Of a DNA stretch of 64,000 bases, positions 49,147 through 57,466 are shown one piece after another. The stretch lies in contig CAVTRI010000002.1 in the NCBI GenBank assembly GCA_963737075.1, positions 496,001-560,000 on the forward strand, read 5' to 3'. Under the pieces are notes generated by a model that saw only the letters and a list, made by a program, of their open reading frames with translations, was not told the origin of the DNA and did not search any database. This DNA comes from CAVTRI01 sp963737075. Lineage in GTDB: Bacteria; Actinomycetota; Acidimicrobiia; Acidimicrobiales; Palsa-688. Position 1 is the stretch's first letter. Every line of letters begins with the position of its first letter. The position numbers and the translations under genes are program-made.

Positions 49147-50811
49147 TCAAAAGATCAGCGTCGCCTTGTGCGCGAAGTCGACCACCGGCGACGACACGCC
49201 GGCGAAGATGGTGAACACGACGCACACCCCGAGAACGATGGCGTCGGGCACCGGCACAGTGATGCGGGTGGACGGCGGCTGCTCCAGGACGGCGACGGCA
49301 GACCCGTCGCCCGGGGTGTCGTCAAAACGAGGCACGGGCCGCAAGCCGGCGGTCAACGTGCCGTCGTCGCGCGTGCTGGCGTCCGGGGCGCTGTACATGA
49401 GCAGCGCGACGCGGAGGTAGAAGAACGCGGCGACCGCCGCTGCGAGCATGCCGATAACCGCCAACCAGTACTGGCCGACGTTGACAGCGGCCTGGATGAC
49501 ATAGAACTTCCCGAGGAACCCGCTGGTGAGCGGGATACCCGCCTGAGCCAGCAGAAACACCAACATCGCCGCGGCCAGGAGAGGCTGGCGCTTGGACAAG
49601 CCACGGAGCGCTCCCAGGTCATTGCGGACTTCGCCCGTCCCCTGCACCAACGTGACGACCGCAAAGCTGCCGATGATGATGAAGGTGTAGGTGAACAGGT
49701 AAAACAGCGCCGCCGCCGTGCCCTTGGCATTGCCAGCCTGCACCCCGATCAGCACGTAGCCCGCCTGGCTGATCGACGAGTAGGCCAGCATCCGCTTGAT
49801 GTCCTTCTGGGCGATGGCCAGCACCGAACCCAAGAGCAATGTCAGCACGGTGATCAGCCAGATGGCCGGCCGCCAGTTGCTGGCCTGAGTGGGAAGTGCC
49901 TGTACGAGCGCCCGCAGCAAGGCGGCGAACCCGCCGGCCTTGGCCACGGCAGCCATGTAGCCGGTGAAGGGCGTCGGTGACCCCTGGTAGACGTCCGGGG
50001 TCCAGAAATGAAACGGCACCGCCGCCACCTTGAAGCCGAGACCGACGATGAGCAGCATCGTGCCGGCCAGGAGAACCCCGGTGTTGCTCAAGGTGTTGGT
50101 GGCGAGGAAGTGAGCGATCTCGACGAACTGGGTCGACCCGGTCGCCCCGTAGACCAACGCGACGCCGTACAGGAAGATGGCCGAGGAGAACGACCCCAGG
50201 ATGAAGTACTTCAGCCCCGCCTCACCGGACTCCCGCCGACGCCGGTGATAGGCGGCGAGGACGTACAGGGAGATCGACATGATCTCGAGGCCGAGGAACA
50301 CCATGATCAGCCCGGCCGACACCGCCATGAGCATGGCCCCGCTGCTGCACAGGAGGAGCAGGGTGTATGGGACCACCCCTTCGAGCCGCTCCCGCTGCAG
50401 GTAGCCATCAGCACAGAGCGCGCTGAGCACGGTCGCCACGCTGATCAGCAACATGAACAGCACGCTGAAACGGTCGTACGCAACCTGCTGCCCTATGGTC
50501 AGCTGGCGCCCGTGGTCGCCGATGTCGACCCATTGCAAGGCGGAGACGACCGCCGCCGCCGCCCCGATCAGCGCCGTGAGCCCGGCCCACAAGCCCGGGC
50601 GGGTGCGTTTTGGCAGCACGGAGGAGAGGATCAACAGGACGAGCGCGCCGACGCTGAGCACCAGGATGGGGCCGATGCTGCGATAGGCGATCGGGATGTG
50701 GATGGACGAGCGCCCGAGGCAGATTCCGCTGGCGGGCAGGGCGCCGTTGGCCGGGATCACACACCCCGAGCCGCTGCTGGCGGCCGTGACGTTGAGCAGT
50801 GACGCGATCAC
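49147..50811 (-). CDS. nuoN: NADH-quinone oxidoreductase subunit N
   Basis: 554 residues with about 14 transmembrane helices. Antiporter-like proton channel subunit: AGLIMVFLGLEIMSISLYVL (with conserved Glu), GEAGLKYFILGSFSSAIFLY (with conserved Lys), FKVAAVPFHFWTPDVYQGSP, DIKRMLAYSSISQAGYVLIG. The last gene of the operon, overlapping nuoM by 4 nt and followed by a terminator. An acidic/hydrophilic loop near the C-terminus (DASTRDDGTLTAGLRPVPR) lengthens it compared with typical NuoN. Confidence 0.96.
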   Translation of the reverse strand: MIASLLNVTAASSGSGCVIPANGALPASGICLGRSSIHIPIAYRSIGPILVLSVGALVLLILSSVLPKRTRPGLWAGLTALIGAAAAVVSALQWVDIGDHGRQLTIGQQVAYDRFSVLFMLLISVATVLSALCADGYLQRERLEGVVPYTLLLLCSSGAMLMAVSAGLIMVFLGLEIMSISLYVLAAYHRRRRESGEAGLKYFILGSFSSAIFLYGVALVYGATGSTQFVEIAHFLATNTLSNTGVLLAGTMLLIVGLGFKVAAVPFHFWTPDVYQGSPTPFTGYMAAVAKAGGFAALLRALVQALPTQASNWRPAIWLITVLTLLLGSVLAIAQKDIKRMLAYSSISQAGYVLIGVQAGNAKGTAAALFYLFTYTFIIIGSFAVVTLVQGTGEVRNDLGALRGLSKRQPLLAAAMLVFLLAQAGIPLTSGFLGKFYVIQAAVNVGQYWLAVIGMLAAAVAAFFYLRVALLMYSAPDASTRDDGTLTAGLRPVPRFDDTPGDGSAVAVLEQPPSTRITVPVPDAIVLGVCVVFTIFAGVSSPVVDFAHKATLIF

Positions 50812-52583
50812 GGCTGCCCTCCAGGTCCGAGAGCCGAAGCAGACGCTGCGGGCGCGCGGCCGTTGACGTTTTGGTTGGCGGGCACTGCGTACGGCTTGAT
50901 GAGGCCCTGGCTGGGGATGTGGAAGCTGGGGTCAACGTGCTGGACATGGGCGATCACGTTGGAAACGGACGGCGTGATCCGATCGAGGAATGGCTTGGGG
51001 TACACGCCGAGGAAGACGATCCCGGCCAGCAGGGGGGCAATCGCCCCGAGCTCCCGCCAGCTGATGTCCACGCCTCCTATCTTTCCGGTGCCACCCCCCG
51101 AAGGTGCGCCCGGCGCCGGAACCCGCTCGCTGCCCACTCGCTCGCCCCCTGAAGAGTCGGCTTCGGGAACCGCCGAAGCGGTCGACGGCCCGGCCTCCGA
51201 CGGCGAGGCCGCCGTGACTCCCGCTGCAGAAGCGGCGGCCACGGCAGGAAGCGGTCCGTGGAAGACGCGCTTGTACGCCCACAGCAGGTAGATGACCCCG
51301 GTGATGATGCCGACGGTGACGACGACCGCCCACCACCGATGGGTGAGAAACGTGCCCGCCAGGACCAGGAACTCACCGACGAACCCGTTGAGTCCGGGGA
51401 GGCCGACCGCGCTCATGAGGACAGCGAGGACGACCGCGGCCAGATAAGGCATCGTCCGTTGCAAGCCGCCCAATTCCGAGAACTTGAGCGTCCCGCGCCG
51501 TTCCCACACCATGCCGACGCAGAAGAACAGCGCTCCCGTGGTGAGCCCGTGATTGACCATCTCGAACACCCCTCCGGTGATGCCCTGCCCGGAGAACGCG
51601 AAGAACCCGATGACGATGAACGCCACGTCGACGATGGACGCGTAGGCCACGAGCCGCTTGAAGTCGCGCTGCACGATGGTGACGACCGAGCCGTAGACGA
51701 CCCCGATGGCGGCCAGGGTGAGCAGCACCGGTGCCAGGTCAACCGCCGCCTTCGGCAGCATGAACACCCCGAAGCGCAGCAGCCCGTAGGCGCCCAGTTT
51801 GAACAGGATCCCAGCGATGATCATCGATCCCGCGGTGGGCGCCTCGGTGTACGCGTCGGGCAGCCAGCTGTGGAACGGAACCAGCGGGATCTTGACCGCG
51901 AACGCAATCGCGAAGCCGGCGAAGATCAGCTCCTGGTCGGCGTGGGGAAGCGAGCTCGCCAGCCGGGTGAGGGTGATGAGGTCGAAGGTTTGATGGCCGC
52001 CGTTGAGCGGCGCCGTGAGCACCACCAGCGAGATCAGAGCCACCAGGAGGAAGGCGGACCCCGCGAAGGTGAAGATGAAGAACTTCATGGCCGCGTAGTT
52101 ACGGCGGAACCCTCCCCAGCCGGCGATCAGGAAATAAGCGGGGACGAGGCTGGCTTCGAAGAGGAAGAAAAAGAGAAACAGATCGAGAGACAGGAAGACA
52201 CCCATGCAGATGGCCTCGAGCAGCAGCATCCAGGCCATGAACGACCGCGCGCTCCCGCGAATCGTCGGCCCGACCATGGCCACCGGGAACACCAGCGCCG
52301 TCACCGCCACGAGGAATAGCGAAATGCCGTCGACCCCGACATTCCACGAGATGCCGAACTGGCTGATCCATTCGTGCTGGCTGATGAATTGGAATCCGGC
52401 CTCGACGTTGAAGGCTGTGATCAGGTAGGCGACCAGACCGACTTCGGCGACCGCGGCGGCGACGCCCAACGACTTTGCGAGCGACGCCTGGTCTTCGGGC
52501 AAAAGGGCGACGACGACCGCCGCCACGAACGGGAGAAAGATGATGACGGTGAGAATCGGGAAGCCCATGGTGTTCGCAGTCAC
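50808..52583 (-). CDS. nuoM: NADH-quinone oxidoreductase subunit M
   Basis: 591 residues. Proton channel subunit with conserved segments AWMLLLEAICMGVFLSLDLF, IPLVPFHSWLPDAYTEAPTA and DFKRLVAYASIVDVAFIVIG. Between the last two membrane helices it carries an unusually long hydrophilic insertion (about 50 residues, Ala/Ser/Pro/Gly/Glu-rich, around PSEAGPSTASAVPEADSSGG), which is not typical of NuoM. It starts 2 bp after the nuoL stop and overlaps nuoN by 4 nt. Confidence 0.96.
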   Translation of the reverse strand: MTANTMGFPILTVIIFLPFVAAVVVALLPEDQASLAKSLGVAAAVAEVGLVAYLITAFNVEAGFQFISQHEWISQFGISWNVGVDGISLFLVAVTALVFPVAMVGPTIRGSARSFMAWMLLLEAICMGVFLSLDLFLFFFLFEASLVPAYFLIAGWGGFRRNYAAMKFFIFTFAGSAFLLVALISLVVLTAPLNGGHQTFDLITLTRLASSLPHADQELIFAGFAIAFAVKIPLVPFHSWLPDAYTEAPTAGSMIIAGILFKLGAYGLLRFGVFMLPKAAVDLAPVLLTLAAIGVVYGSVVTIVQRDFKRLVAYASIVDVAFIVIGFFAFSGQGITGGVFEMVNHGLTTGALFFCVGMVWERRGTLKFSELGGLQRTMPYLAAVVLAVLMSAVGLPGLNGFVGEFLVLAGTFLTHRWWAVVVTVGIITGVIYLLWAYKRVFHGPLPAVAAASAAGVTAASPSEAGPSTASAVPEADSSGGERVGSERVPAPGAPSGGGTGKIGGVDISWRELGAIAPLLAGIVFLGVYPKPFLDRITPSVSNVIAHVQHVDPSFHIPSQGLIKPYAVPANQNVNGRAPAASASALGPGGQP

Positions 52584-52585
52584 GC

Positions 52586-54493
52586 TCAGCCCCCCATCCG
52601 CACGGCGGCGTAGAGAAGCAGGGCGGCTGCCCCGATGCCGATCCCGAGGGCGTAGTTGCGGAGGTAGCCGGTCTGGACTCGGCGCAGCTGACGGCCGCTG
52701 TTGGCGACCAACCTGGCCAAGCCGTTGACCGCGCCGTCGACCCCGTACTCGTCGACGTCGAACGCCACGCCCTCGGCCGCCGTCTCGAACGGCCCCGACA
52801 CTGCCGCGGCCACCGTCTCGTCGATGTACCAGCCGTGGCGCAGCACCGCGGGCTCCAACTCAGGCCGGTCGGCTCTCCGCCACGAGAACAACCCGGCAAA
52901 CAGGCCCGCGAAGGCGACGACAATGGAAATGATCGCCAGGACCCACTTGGTGCTGGTGGCCAGGGTGAAGGCGGGGGCGATGGTCGTGGGGAACATCGGC
53001 GCCAGGAAGCGGTTCATGAAATCCCACCCGAACGTGGGGAAGTTGAGCAGCCCGGCCAGGAGAGACCCGGCGGCCAGGATGATCAGCGGGACGGTCATCA
53101 CCGGGGGCGACTCGTGGGGGGTGCCTTCCCCGTGTGCCCCATGGGTGTCAGCCGCTGAGCGCCAGCGCGCCTGCCCGCCCCATACGAGCGCCACTTGCCG
53201 GCTCATGTAGTAGGCGGTGAGGAAGGCGGTGGCGATGCCGACCGCCCACAGCCCGGGGCTCTTGTGCCAGGCGGCCTGCAGCACGTCGTCCTTCGACCAG
53301 AAGCCCGAGAAGGGCACGATCGCCGCCAGAGCCAGGTAGCCGAAAATGAACGTGATGAACGTGGTCGGCAGGTAGCGCCGTAGGCCTCCCATCTCCTTCA
53401 TGTCTTGCTGGTCGTGGAGGGCGTGGATGACCGAGCCTGCGGCGAGGAAGAGACACGCCTTGAAGAAGGCGTGGGTGACCATGTGGAACAGCCCGTCGGT
53501 GTAACCACCGCTGCCCTCGGCCAGGAACATGTAGCCGAGCTGGGAGATGGTGGAGTAGGCCAGCACTCTCTTGATGTCATCTTGAGCGCACGCGATCGTG
53601 GCTGCGAACAGCGCGGTTGCGGCCCCGATGATGGCAATGACCCACTGTGAGGAGGGGCTGAAGTGGATGATGGGGGCACTGCGGGCCATCAGGTACACGC
53701 CCGCGGTGACCATGGTGGCCGCGTGGATGAGGGCCGACACCGGGGTTGGGCCTTCCATGGCGTCGGGCAGCCACATATACAGCGGGATCTGGGCCGACTT
53801 GCCCGTCGCGCCGAGCAGCAAAAGAAGCGCCAGAGCGGTGGCCGTCGAGCCGGCGAGGGTGGCGTGCCCTGAGGAAAGGGGGCTGAGCACCGCGCTGTAG
53901 TCGAAGGACTTGAAGTGGGCGAACATCAGGAACAGGGCGATCATGAACCCGAAGTCGCCGACCCGGTTGGTGACGAACGCTTTGACTGCCGCGGTGGCCG
54001 CCGTGGGCCGTTCATACCAGAAGCCGACGAGCCCGTAGGAGCAGAACCCGACGCCCTCCCACCCGACGAAGCTGAACAGGTAGTTGTTCGCCAGGACGAG
54101 GACGACCATCGAGAACAGGAACAAGTTCAAGAGGAAGAAAAAGCGGGGGTAGTCGCGGTCCCCGCGCATGTACCCGATGGAGTAAAGGTGGATCAGGCTG
54201 CCCACTCCGGTGACGAACAGGGCCATGGTCATCGAGAGCGGGTCGATGCGGAGGGCGGTGTCGACATGCATCCCCCCCACCGGTATCCAGGTGAAGACGT
54301 GCTTGTCGATCACCCGGTGAGCGCTGGTGCGGTTGAGCAACGCCAGCCATGTGATGCCTGCGGCGATGAACGACCCAAACGAGAGAATGGTCGCCAGCCA
54401 CCCGGCCCCCGGATCCCCCGCCCGGCGGCCGCCGAACAGCAGCAGCAGCGCCCCGAGCAGGGGCAGGCCAACGATGACGTACGCTGCGTTCAC
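52586..54493 (-). CDS. nuoL: NADH-quinone oxidoreductase subunit L
   Basis: 635 residues. Largest proton channel subunit: FFLLNLFLFSMVVLVLANNY, VGWEGVGFCSYGLVGFWY, IPLYMWLPDAMEGPTPVSAL, IHAATMVTAGVYLMAR, DDIKRVLAYSTISQLGYMFL. The C-terminal lateral helix region is present. GTG start 6 bp after the nuoK stop. Complete and normal in length. Confidence 0.97.
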   Translation of the reverse strand: MNAAYVIVGLPLLGALLLLFGGRRAGDPGAGWLATILSFGSFIAAGITWLALLNRTSAHRVIDKHVFTWIPVGGMHVDTALRIDPLSMTMALFVTGVGSLIHLYSIGYMRGDRDYPRFFFLLNLFLFSMVVLVLANNYLFSFVGWEGVGFCSYGLVGFWYERPTAATAAVKAFVTNRVGDFGFMIALFLMFAHFKSFDYSAVLSPLSSGHATLAGSTATALALLLLLGATGKSAQIPLYMWLPDAMEGPTPVSALIHAATMVTAGVYLMARSAPIIHFSPSSQWVIAIIGAATALFAATIACAQDDIKRVLAYSTISQLGYMFLAEGSGGYTDGLFHMVTHAFFKACLFLAAGSVIHALHDQQDMKEMGGLRRYLPTTFITFIFGYLALAAIVPFSGFWSKDDVLQAAWHKSPGLWAVGIATAFLTAYYMSRQVALVWGGQARWRSAADTHGAHGEGTPHESPPVMTVPLIILAAGSLLAGLLNFPTFGWDFMNRFLAPMFPTTIAPAFTLATSTKWVLAIISIVVAFAGLFAGLFSWRRADRPELEPAVLRHGWYIDETVAAAVSGPFETAAEGVAFDVDEYGVDGAVNGLARLVANSGRQLRRVQTGYLRNYALGIGIGAAALLLYAAVRMGG

Positions 54494-54499
54494 CCGGTC

Positions 54500-54805
54500 C
54501 TAGCCCTTGAGAATGTGCACGTCGTCGGCGGTCGCAGCCGCCCGCCGCCGGAAGATGGCCACGATGATCCCGAGCCCCACCACGACCTCGGCGGCGGCGA
54601 CCACGAGCACGAAGAAGACCGACGACTGGCCGCCGATGTCGTCGAGCATGCGGGCGAACGTGACGAACGTGAGGCTCACGGCGTTGAGCATCAGCTCCAC
54701 GCACATGAACATCACCAGCACGTTTCGGCGAACCAGCAGGCCGGTAGCGCCAACCCCGAACAAAATGGCCGCCAGTGTCAAATACCAGGCTCCGGGCACA
54801 CTCAC
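54500..54805 (-). CDS. nuoK: NADH-quinone oxidoreductase subunit K
   Basis: 101 residues, three transmembrane helices, with the conserved membrane Glu residues in VLVMFMCVELMLNAVSLTF and VLVVAAAEVVVGLGIIVAIF. It belongs to the proton pathway next to NuoN. It overlaps nuoJ by 4 nt. Confidence 0.96.
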   Translation of the reverse strand: MSVPGAWYLTLAAILFGVGATGLLVRRNVLVMFMCVELMLNAVSLTFVTFARMLDDIGGQSSVFFVLVVAAAEVVVGLGIIVAIFRRRAAATADDVHILKG

Positions 54806-55425
54806 GACTGCGTCTCCTCCTGCTCGGCACGGGTCATCTCCCCGGCGGTGCGCTCCTGGCGACGGGCCAGGACCACGGCGGCCACGACCGCGATGACGAG
54901 CAGCGCGGCGGTCATTTCGAAGGGGAGCAGATAACGGGTGAAGATCGACTGGCCCAACTTCTGTACGTTCTCGCCTGGCCCGCTGAGCGAGCCGGAGACG
55001 GCATGAGCGCCGGTGGACCAGTCGCCCAACCGGGAAAGTATGAACAACAAGATGAGGCTGACAATCCCGGTGAAGATGGCCAGCGGCTTCTGACCCCGAA
55101 ACGGCTCCCGCCCCACGGCTTCCCGACGGTCAACGCCAAGAAACATGATCACGAACAAGAACAGAATGACGATGGCGCCGGCGTAGACCATGATCTGCAC
55201 CGCGGCGAGAAAGTCTGCCGACTCGTCAATGAACAGCACGGCAACGCCGAAGAGCGTGACGACCAGCATGAGCGCCGAGTGCACGGGGTTGCGCATGAGG
55301 ACTACCCCAAACGCCCCGGCCAAGATCAGCACCGCCCCGGCTGCGAAGACCGCCCACGCTGACGCGTGCCCGAGGTGGGCGGCGGCGGACGTGCGGGCGG
55401 CCAGCAGGCCGGCAGTCGCGGTCAC
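54802..55425 (-). CDS. nuoJ: NADH-quinone oxidoreductase subunit J
   Basis: 207 residues, five transmembrane helices: AWAVFAAGAVLILAGAFGVV, NPVHSALMLVVTLFGVAVLF, and AVQIMVYAGAIVILFLFVIM, which contains the conserved MVYAGAIVVLF motif with the pi-bulge. It overlaps nuoI and nuoK by 4 nt each. Confidence 0.95.
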   Translation of the reverse strand: MTATAGLLAARTSAAAHLGHASAWAVFAAGAVLILAGAFGVVLMRNPVHSALMLVVTLFGVAVLFIDESADFLAAVQIMVYAGAIVILFLFVIMFLGVDRREAVGREPFRGQKPLAIFTGIVSLILLFILSRLGDWSTGAHAVSGSLSGPGENVQKLGQSIFTRYLLPFEMTAALLVIAVVAAVVLARRQERTAGEMTRAEQEETQS

Positions 55426-56270
55426 TGGTCGGCCCTCTGCTGCTGGCCTCCCGAGCCGGCCGGGCTCGGCTGCTGGCCTCCCGAGCCGGCCGGGCTCGGC
55501 TGCTGGCCTCCGGAGCCGGCCGGGCTCGGCTGCTGGCCTCCGGAGCCGGCCGGGCTCGCCTGCCGGGTAGGCGGTGTGTCGTCGACGCCGACGCCGCGAA
55601 GGGCAGCGGAAGCGAGCTCCCGCAGGGACTTGTCGGTCTCCGCGGAGACGTCGGCCGCCTCCGGATCGGACTGGCCCCGCTGCGGCGGGCGGACGCCGTA
55701 GCCGAGCTCACCCGACCACAGCGGCACGCCCTCCAGGGCAGCAGACCCGCCCGGAGCAGTGGCCCGCACCCACGCCGAGGTGTTGCGGTCGTCGCCCGGC
55801 TTCCAGTCCTCCCAGGGCAGCTTCTTGGGCCGGCCGTCGTCGTCGACCAGCAGCTCGGCCTTCGTGTAGATGGCGTCCTCCCGGTTGGTGAAGGAAAACT
55901 CGAACAGCTTGGACTCGGTGATCGCCTCGGTCGGGCAGGCCTCCACGCACATGTCGCAATGGATGCACCGTAGGAAGTTGATCTCGTATACGAATCCGTA
56001 GCGTTCTCCAGGCGATACGGGCTCGTCCGGGGGATTGTCGGCGCCCCGTACATAGATGCAGCGCGCCGGGCACACCCCGGCACAGAGCTCGCAACCGATG
56101 CATTTCTCCATGCCGTCCTCGTACCGGTTGAGGACGTGGCGCCCGTGGTAGCGCTCCGGCTTAGGACGTTTTTCCTCCGGGTACAGGACCGTCACCTTGG
56201 GTTTGAAGGGGAGCTTCCCAGTGACGAAAAACCCCTTGAAGAAGTCGAAGAACGAATCGATGAAGCTCAT
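55422..56270 (-). CDS. nuoI: NADH-quinone oxidoreductase subunit I with repeated C-terminal tail
   Basis: 282 residues; typical NuoI is about 160-200. Two [4Fe-4S] sites are intact: CIGCELCAGVCPARCI and CIHCDMCVEACPTEAI. After the ferredoxin body comes a long hydrophilic extension, whose end repeats the 10-residue unit PSPAGSGGQQ four times (30-bp DNA repeat). The core passes electrons from NuoG to NuoB. The tail is probably a flexible surface appendage. It overlaps nuoH by 4 nt. Confidence 0.95.
   Translation of the reverse strand: MSFIDSFFDFFKGFFVTGKLPFKPKVTVLYPEEKRPKPERYHGRHVLNRYEDGMEKCIGCELCAGVCPARCIYVRGADNPPDEPVSPGERYGFVYEINFLRCIHCDMCVEACPTEAITESKLFEFSFTNREDAIYTKAELLVDDDGRPKKLPWEDWKPGDDRNTSAWVRATAPGGSAALEGVPLWSGELGYGVRPPQRGQSDPEAADVSAETDKSLRELASAALRGVGVDDTPPTRQASPAGSGGQQPSPAGSGGQQPSPAGSGGQQPSPAGSGGQQQRADQ
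55441..55560 (-). repeat. Four 30-bp tandem repeats in the nuoI 3' end
   Basis: TGCTGGCCTCCCGAGCCGGC (plus strand) begins units at 55441 and 55471; the next two at 55501 and 55531 carry one substitution (CGGAGC). Each 30-bp unit encodes PSPAGSGGQQ-type residues. Confidence 0.92.
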
Positions 56271-57466
56271 GGTCCCCCCTCAGAAGGGGTGTCGGGCGCG
56301 GGCGAGGCGCTGCCGCGGTGGGAGTCGGTGGTGGCGGCCTCGATGCCGGCCGCGTGCTCTCCCACCTGCAGCGCACGGAAGAAGAGGAGCATGGCGACGA
56401 CGCTGCCCCCGATAGCAGCGAACCCCCATGCCCGGTCGACCTGGAAGCCGGAGATGATCATGAGCATGGCCAGTGCAATGGGGATCAGCCGCTTCCATCC
56501 GAGGTCCATGAGCTGGTCGTACCGCAGTCTCGGAAGCGTGGCCCGGATCCACACAAAGATGTACAGGACAATGAGGGTCTTCAGCGCAAACCAAAACGGA
56601 CCAATGCTGTTGCCGGCGATGCGGGGGCCGTCGGGACCGCCGAACCACAAGGTGACGATGATGGCCGAGTTGGTGACCAGGTTGAGGTACTCGGCCAGGT
56701 AGAACCACATGAATCCAGTCGAGGAGTACTCCAGGTTGAAGCCTCCCGCCAGCTCCTCCTCGGCCTCGACCAGGTCGAAGGGCGGCCGGGTCATCTCCGC
56801 CGTGATGGCGATCGAGAACACAGCGAAGGGGATGATTCCGGTGTGCAAGAAGTTCCAGTTGTAAAGGAACCCGCCGTGCTGGGCGACGACGATGGCGCTG
56901 GTACGCAGCGATCCGGTGACCAGGACGACCGTCGCCACCGTGAGGCCAAGCGCGGCCTCGTAGGAAACCATCTGGCTGCTGGCCCGAACCGATGCCAGGA
57001 GCGGATACTTGGAGCCCGACGACCAGCCGGCCAGCATGACGCCGTACACCGCGATACCGGACGCCATGAGCAGCAGCAGGATCCCCCACGGCGGGTCGGC
57101 CAACTGCAGCCGCGTGGTGTGGCCGGCGATGGTGATCACACCGCCGAACGGAATGATCGAAAACGCCACGAACGCAGGGAACAGCGACAGGTACGGTGCC
57201 GCCTTATAGACCCATTTGTCCGCACGGGCGGGAGTGAACATTTCTTTGAATAGCAGCTTGGTTCCGTCGGCGACCGACTGCAGCCATCCGTTCGGCCCTG
57301 CCCGGTTGGGGCCGTAGCGCACGCCGAGCTGCGCCACCGCCTTGCGCTCGTACATCACCATGAACACGACGGACACCATGATGATGACGAACACCACGAG
57401 GACCTTGACGACGAGGATGATCCACACCGCCAGGTTCAGTCCGTTGGCGAACAGCGGGTCACCCAT
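56267..57466 (-). CDS. nuoH: NADH-quinone oxidoreductase subunit H
   Basis: 399 residues. Membrane arm subunit that closes the quinone chamber: VMYERKAVAQLGVRYGPNRA, GPNGWLQSVADGTKLLFKE, MTRPPFDLVEAEEELAGGFN with its conserved Glu cluster, and EYSSTGFMWFYLAEYLN. About eight transmembrane helices, with a short extra acidic tail (PDTPSEGGP). It overlaps nuoG by 8 nt and nuoI by 4 nt. Confidence 0.97.
   Translation of the reverse strand: MGDPLFANGLNLAVWIILVVKVLVVFVIIMVSVVFMVMYERKAVAQLGVRYGPNRAGPNGWLQSVADGTKLLFKEMFTPARADKWVYKAAPYLSLFPAFVAFSIIPFGGVITIAGHTTRLQLADPPWGILLLLMASGIAVYGVMLAGWSSGSKYPLLASVRASSQMVSYEAALGLTVATVVLVTGSLRTSAIVVAQHGGFLYNWNFLHTGIIPFAVFSIAITAEMTRPPFDLVEAEEELAGGFNLEYSSTGFMWFYLAEYLNLVTNSAIIVTLWFGGPDGPRIAGNSIGPFWFALKTLIVLYIFVWIRATLPRLRYDQLMDLGWKRLIPIALAMLMIISGFQVDRAWGFAAIGGSVVAMLLFFRALQVGEHAAGIEAATTDSHRGSASPAPDTPSEGGP

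Noticed and set aside
51258..52319. 353-codon plus-strand frame rich in Asp/Glu/Arg
   Set aside because: Antisense of the nuoM membrane helices, which explains its composition.
55441..55560. 30-bp repeats considered as a CRISPR array
   Set aside because: Contiguous, in frame with nuoI, no spacers.
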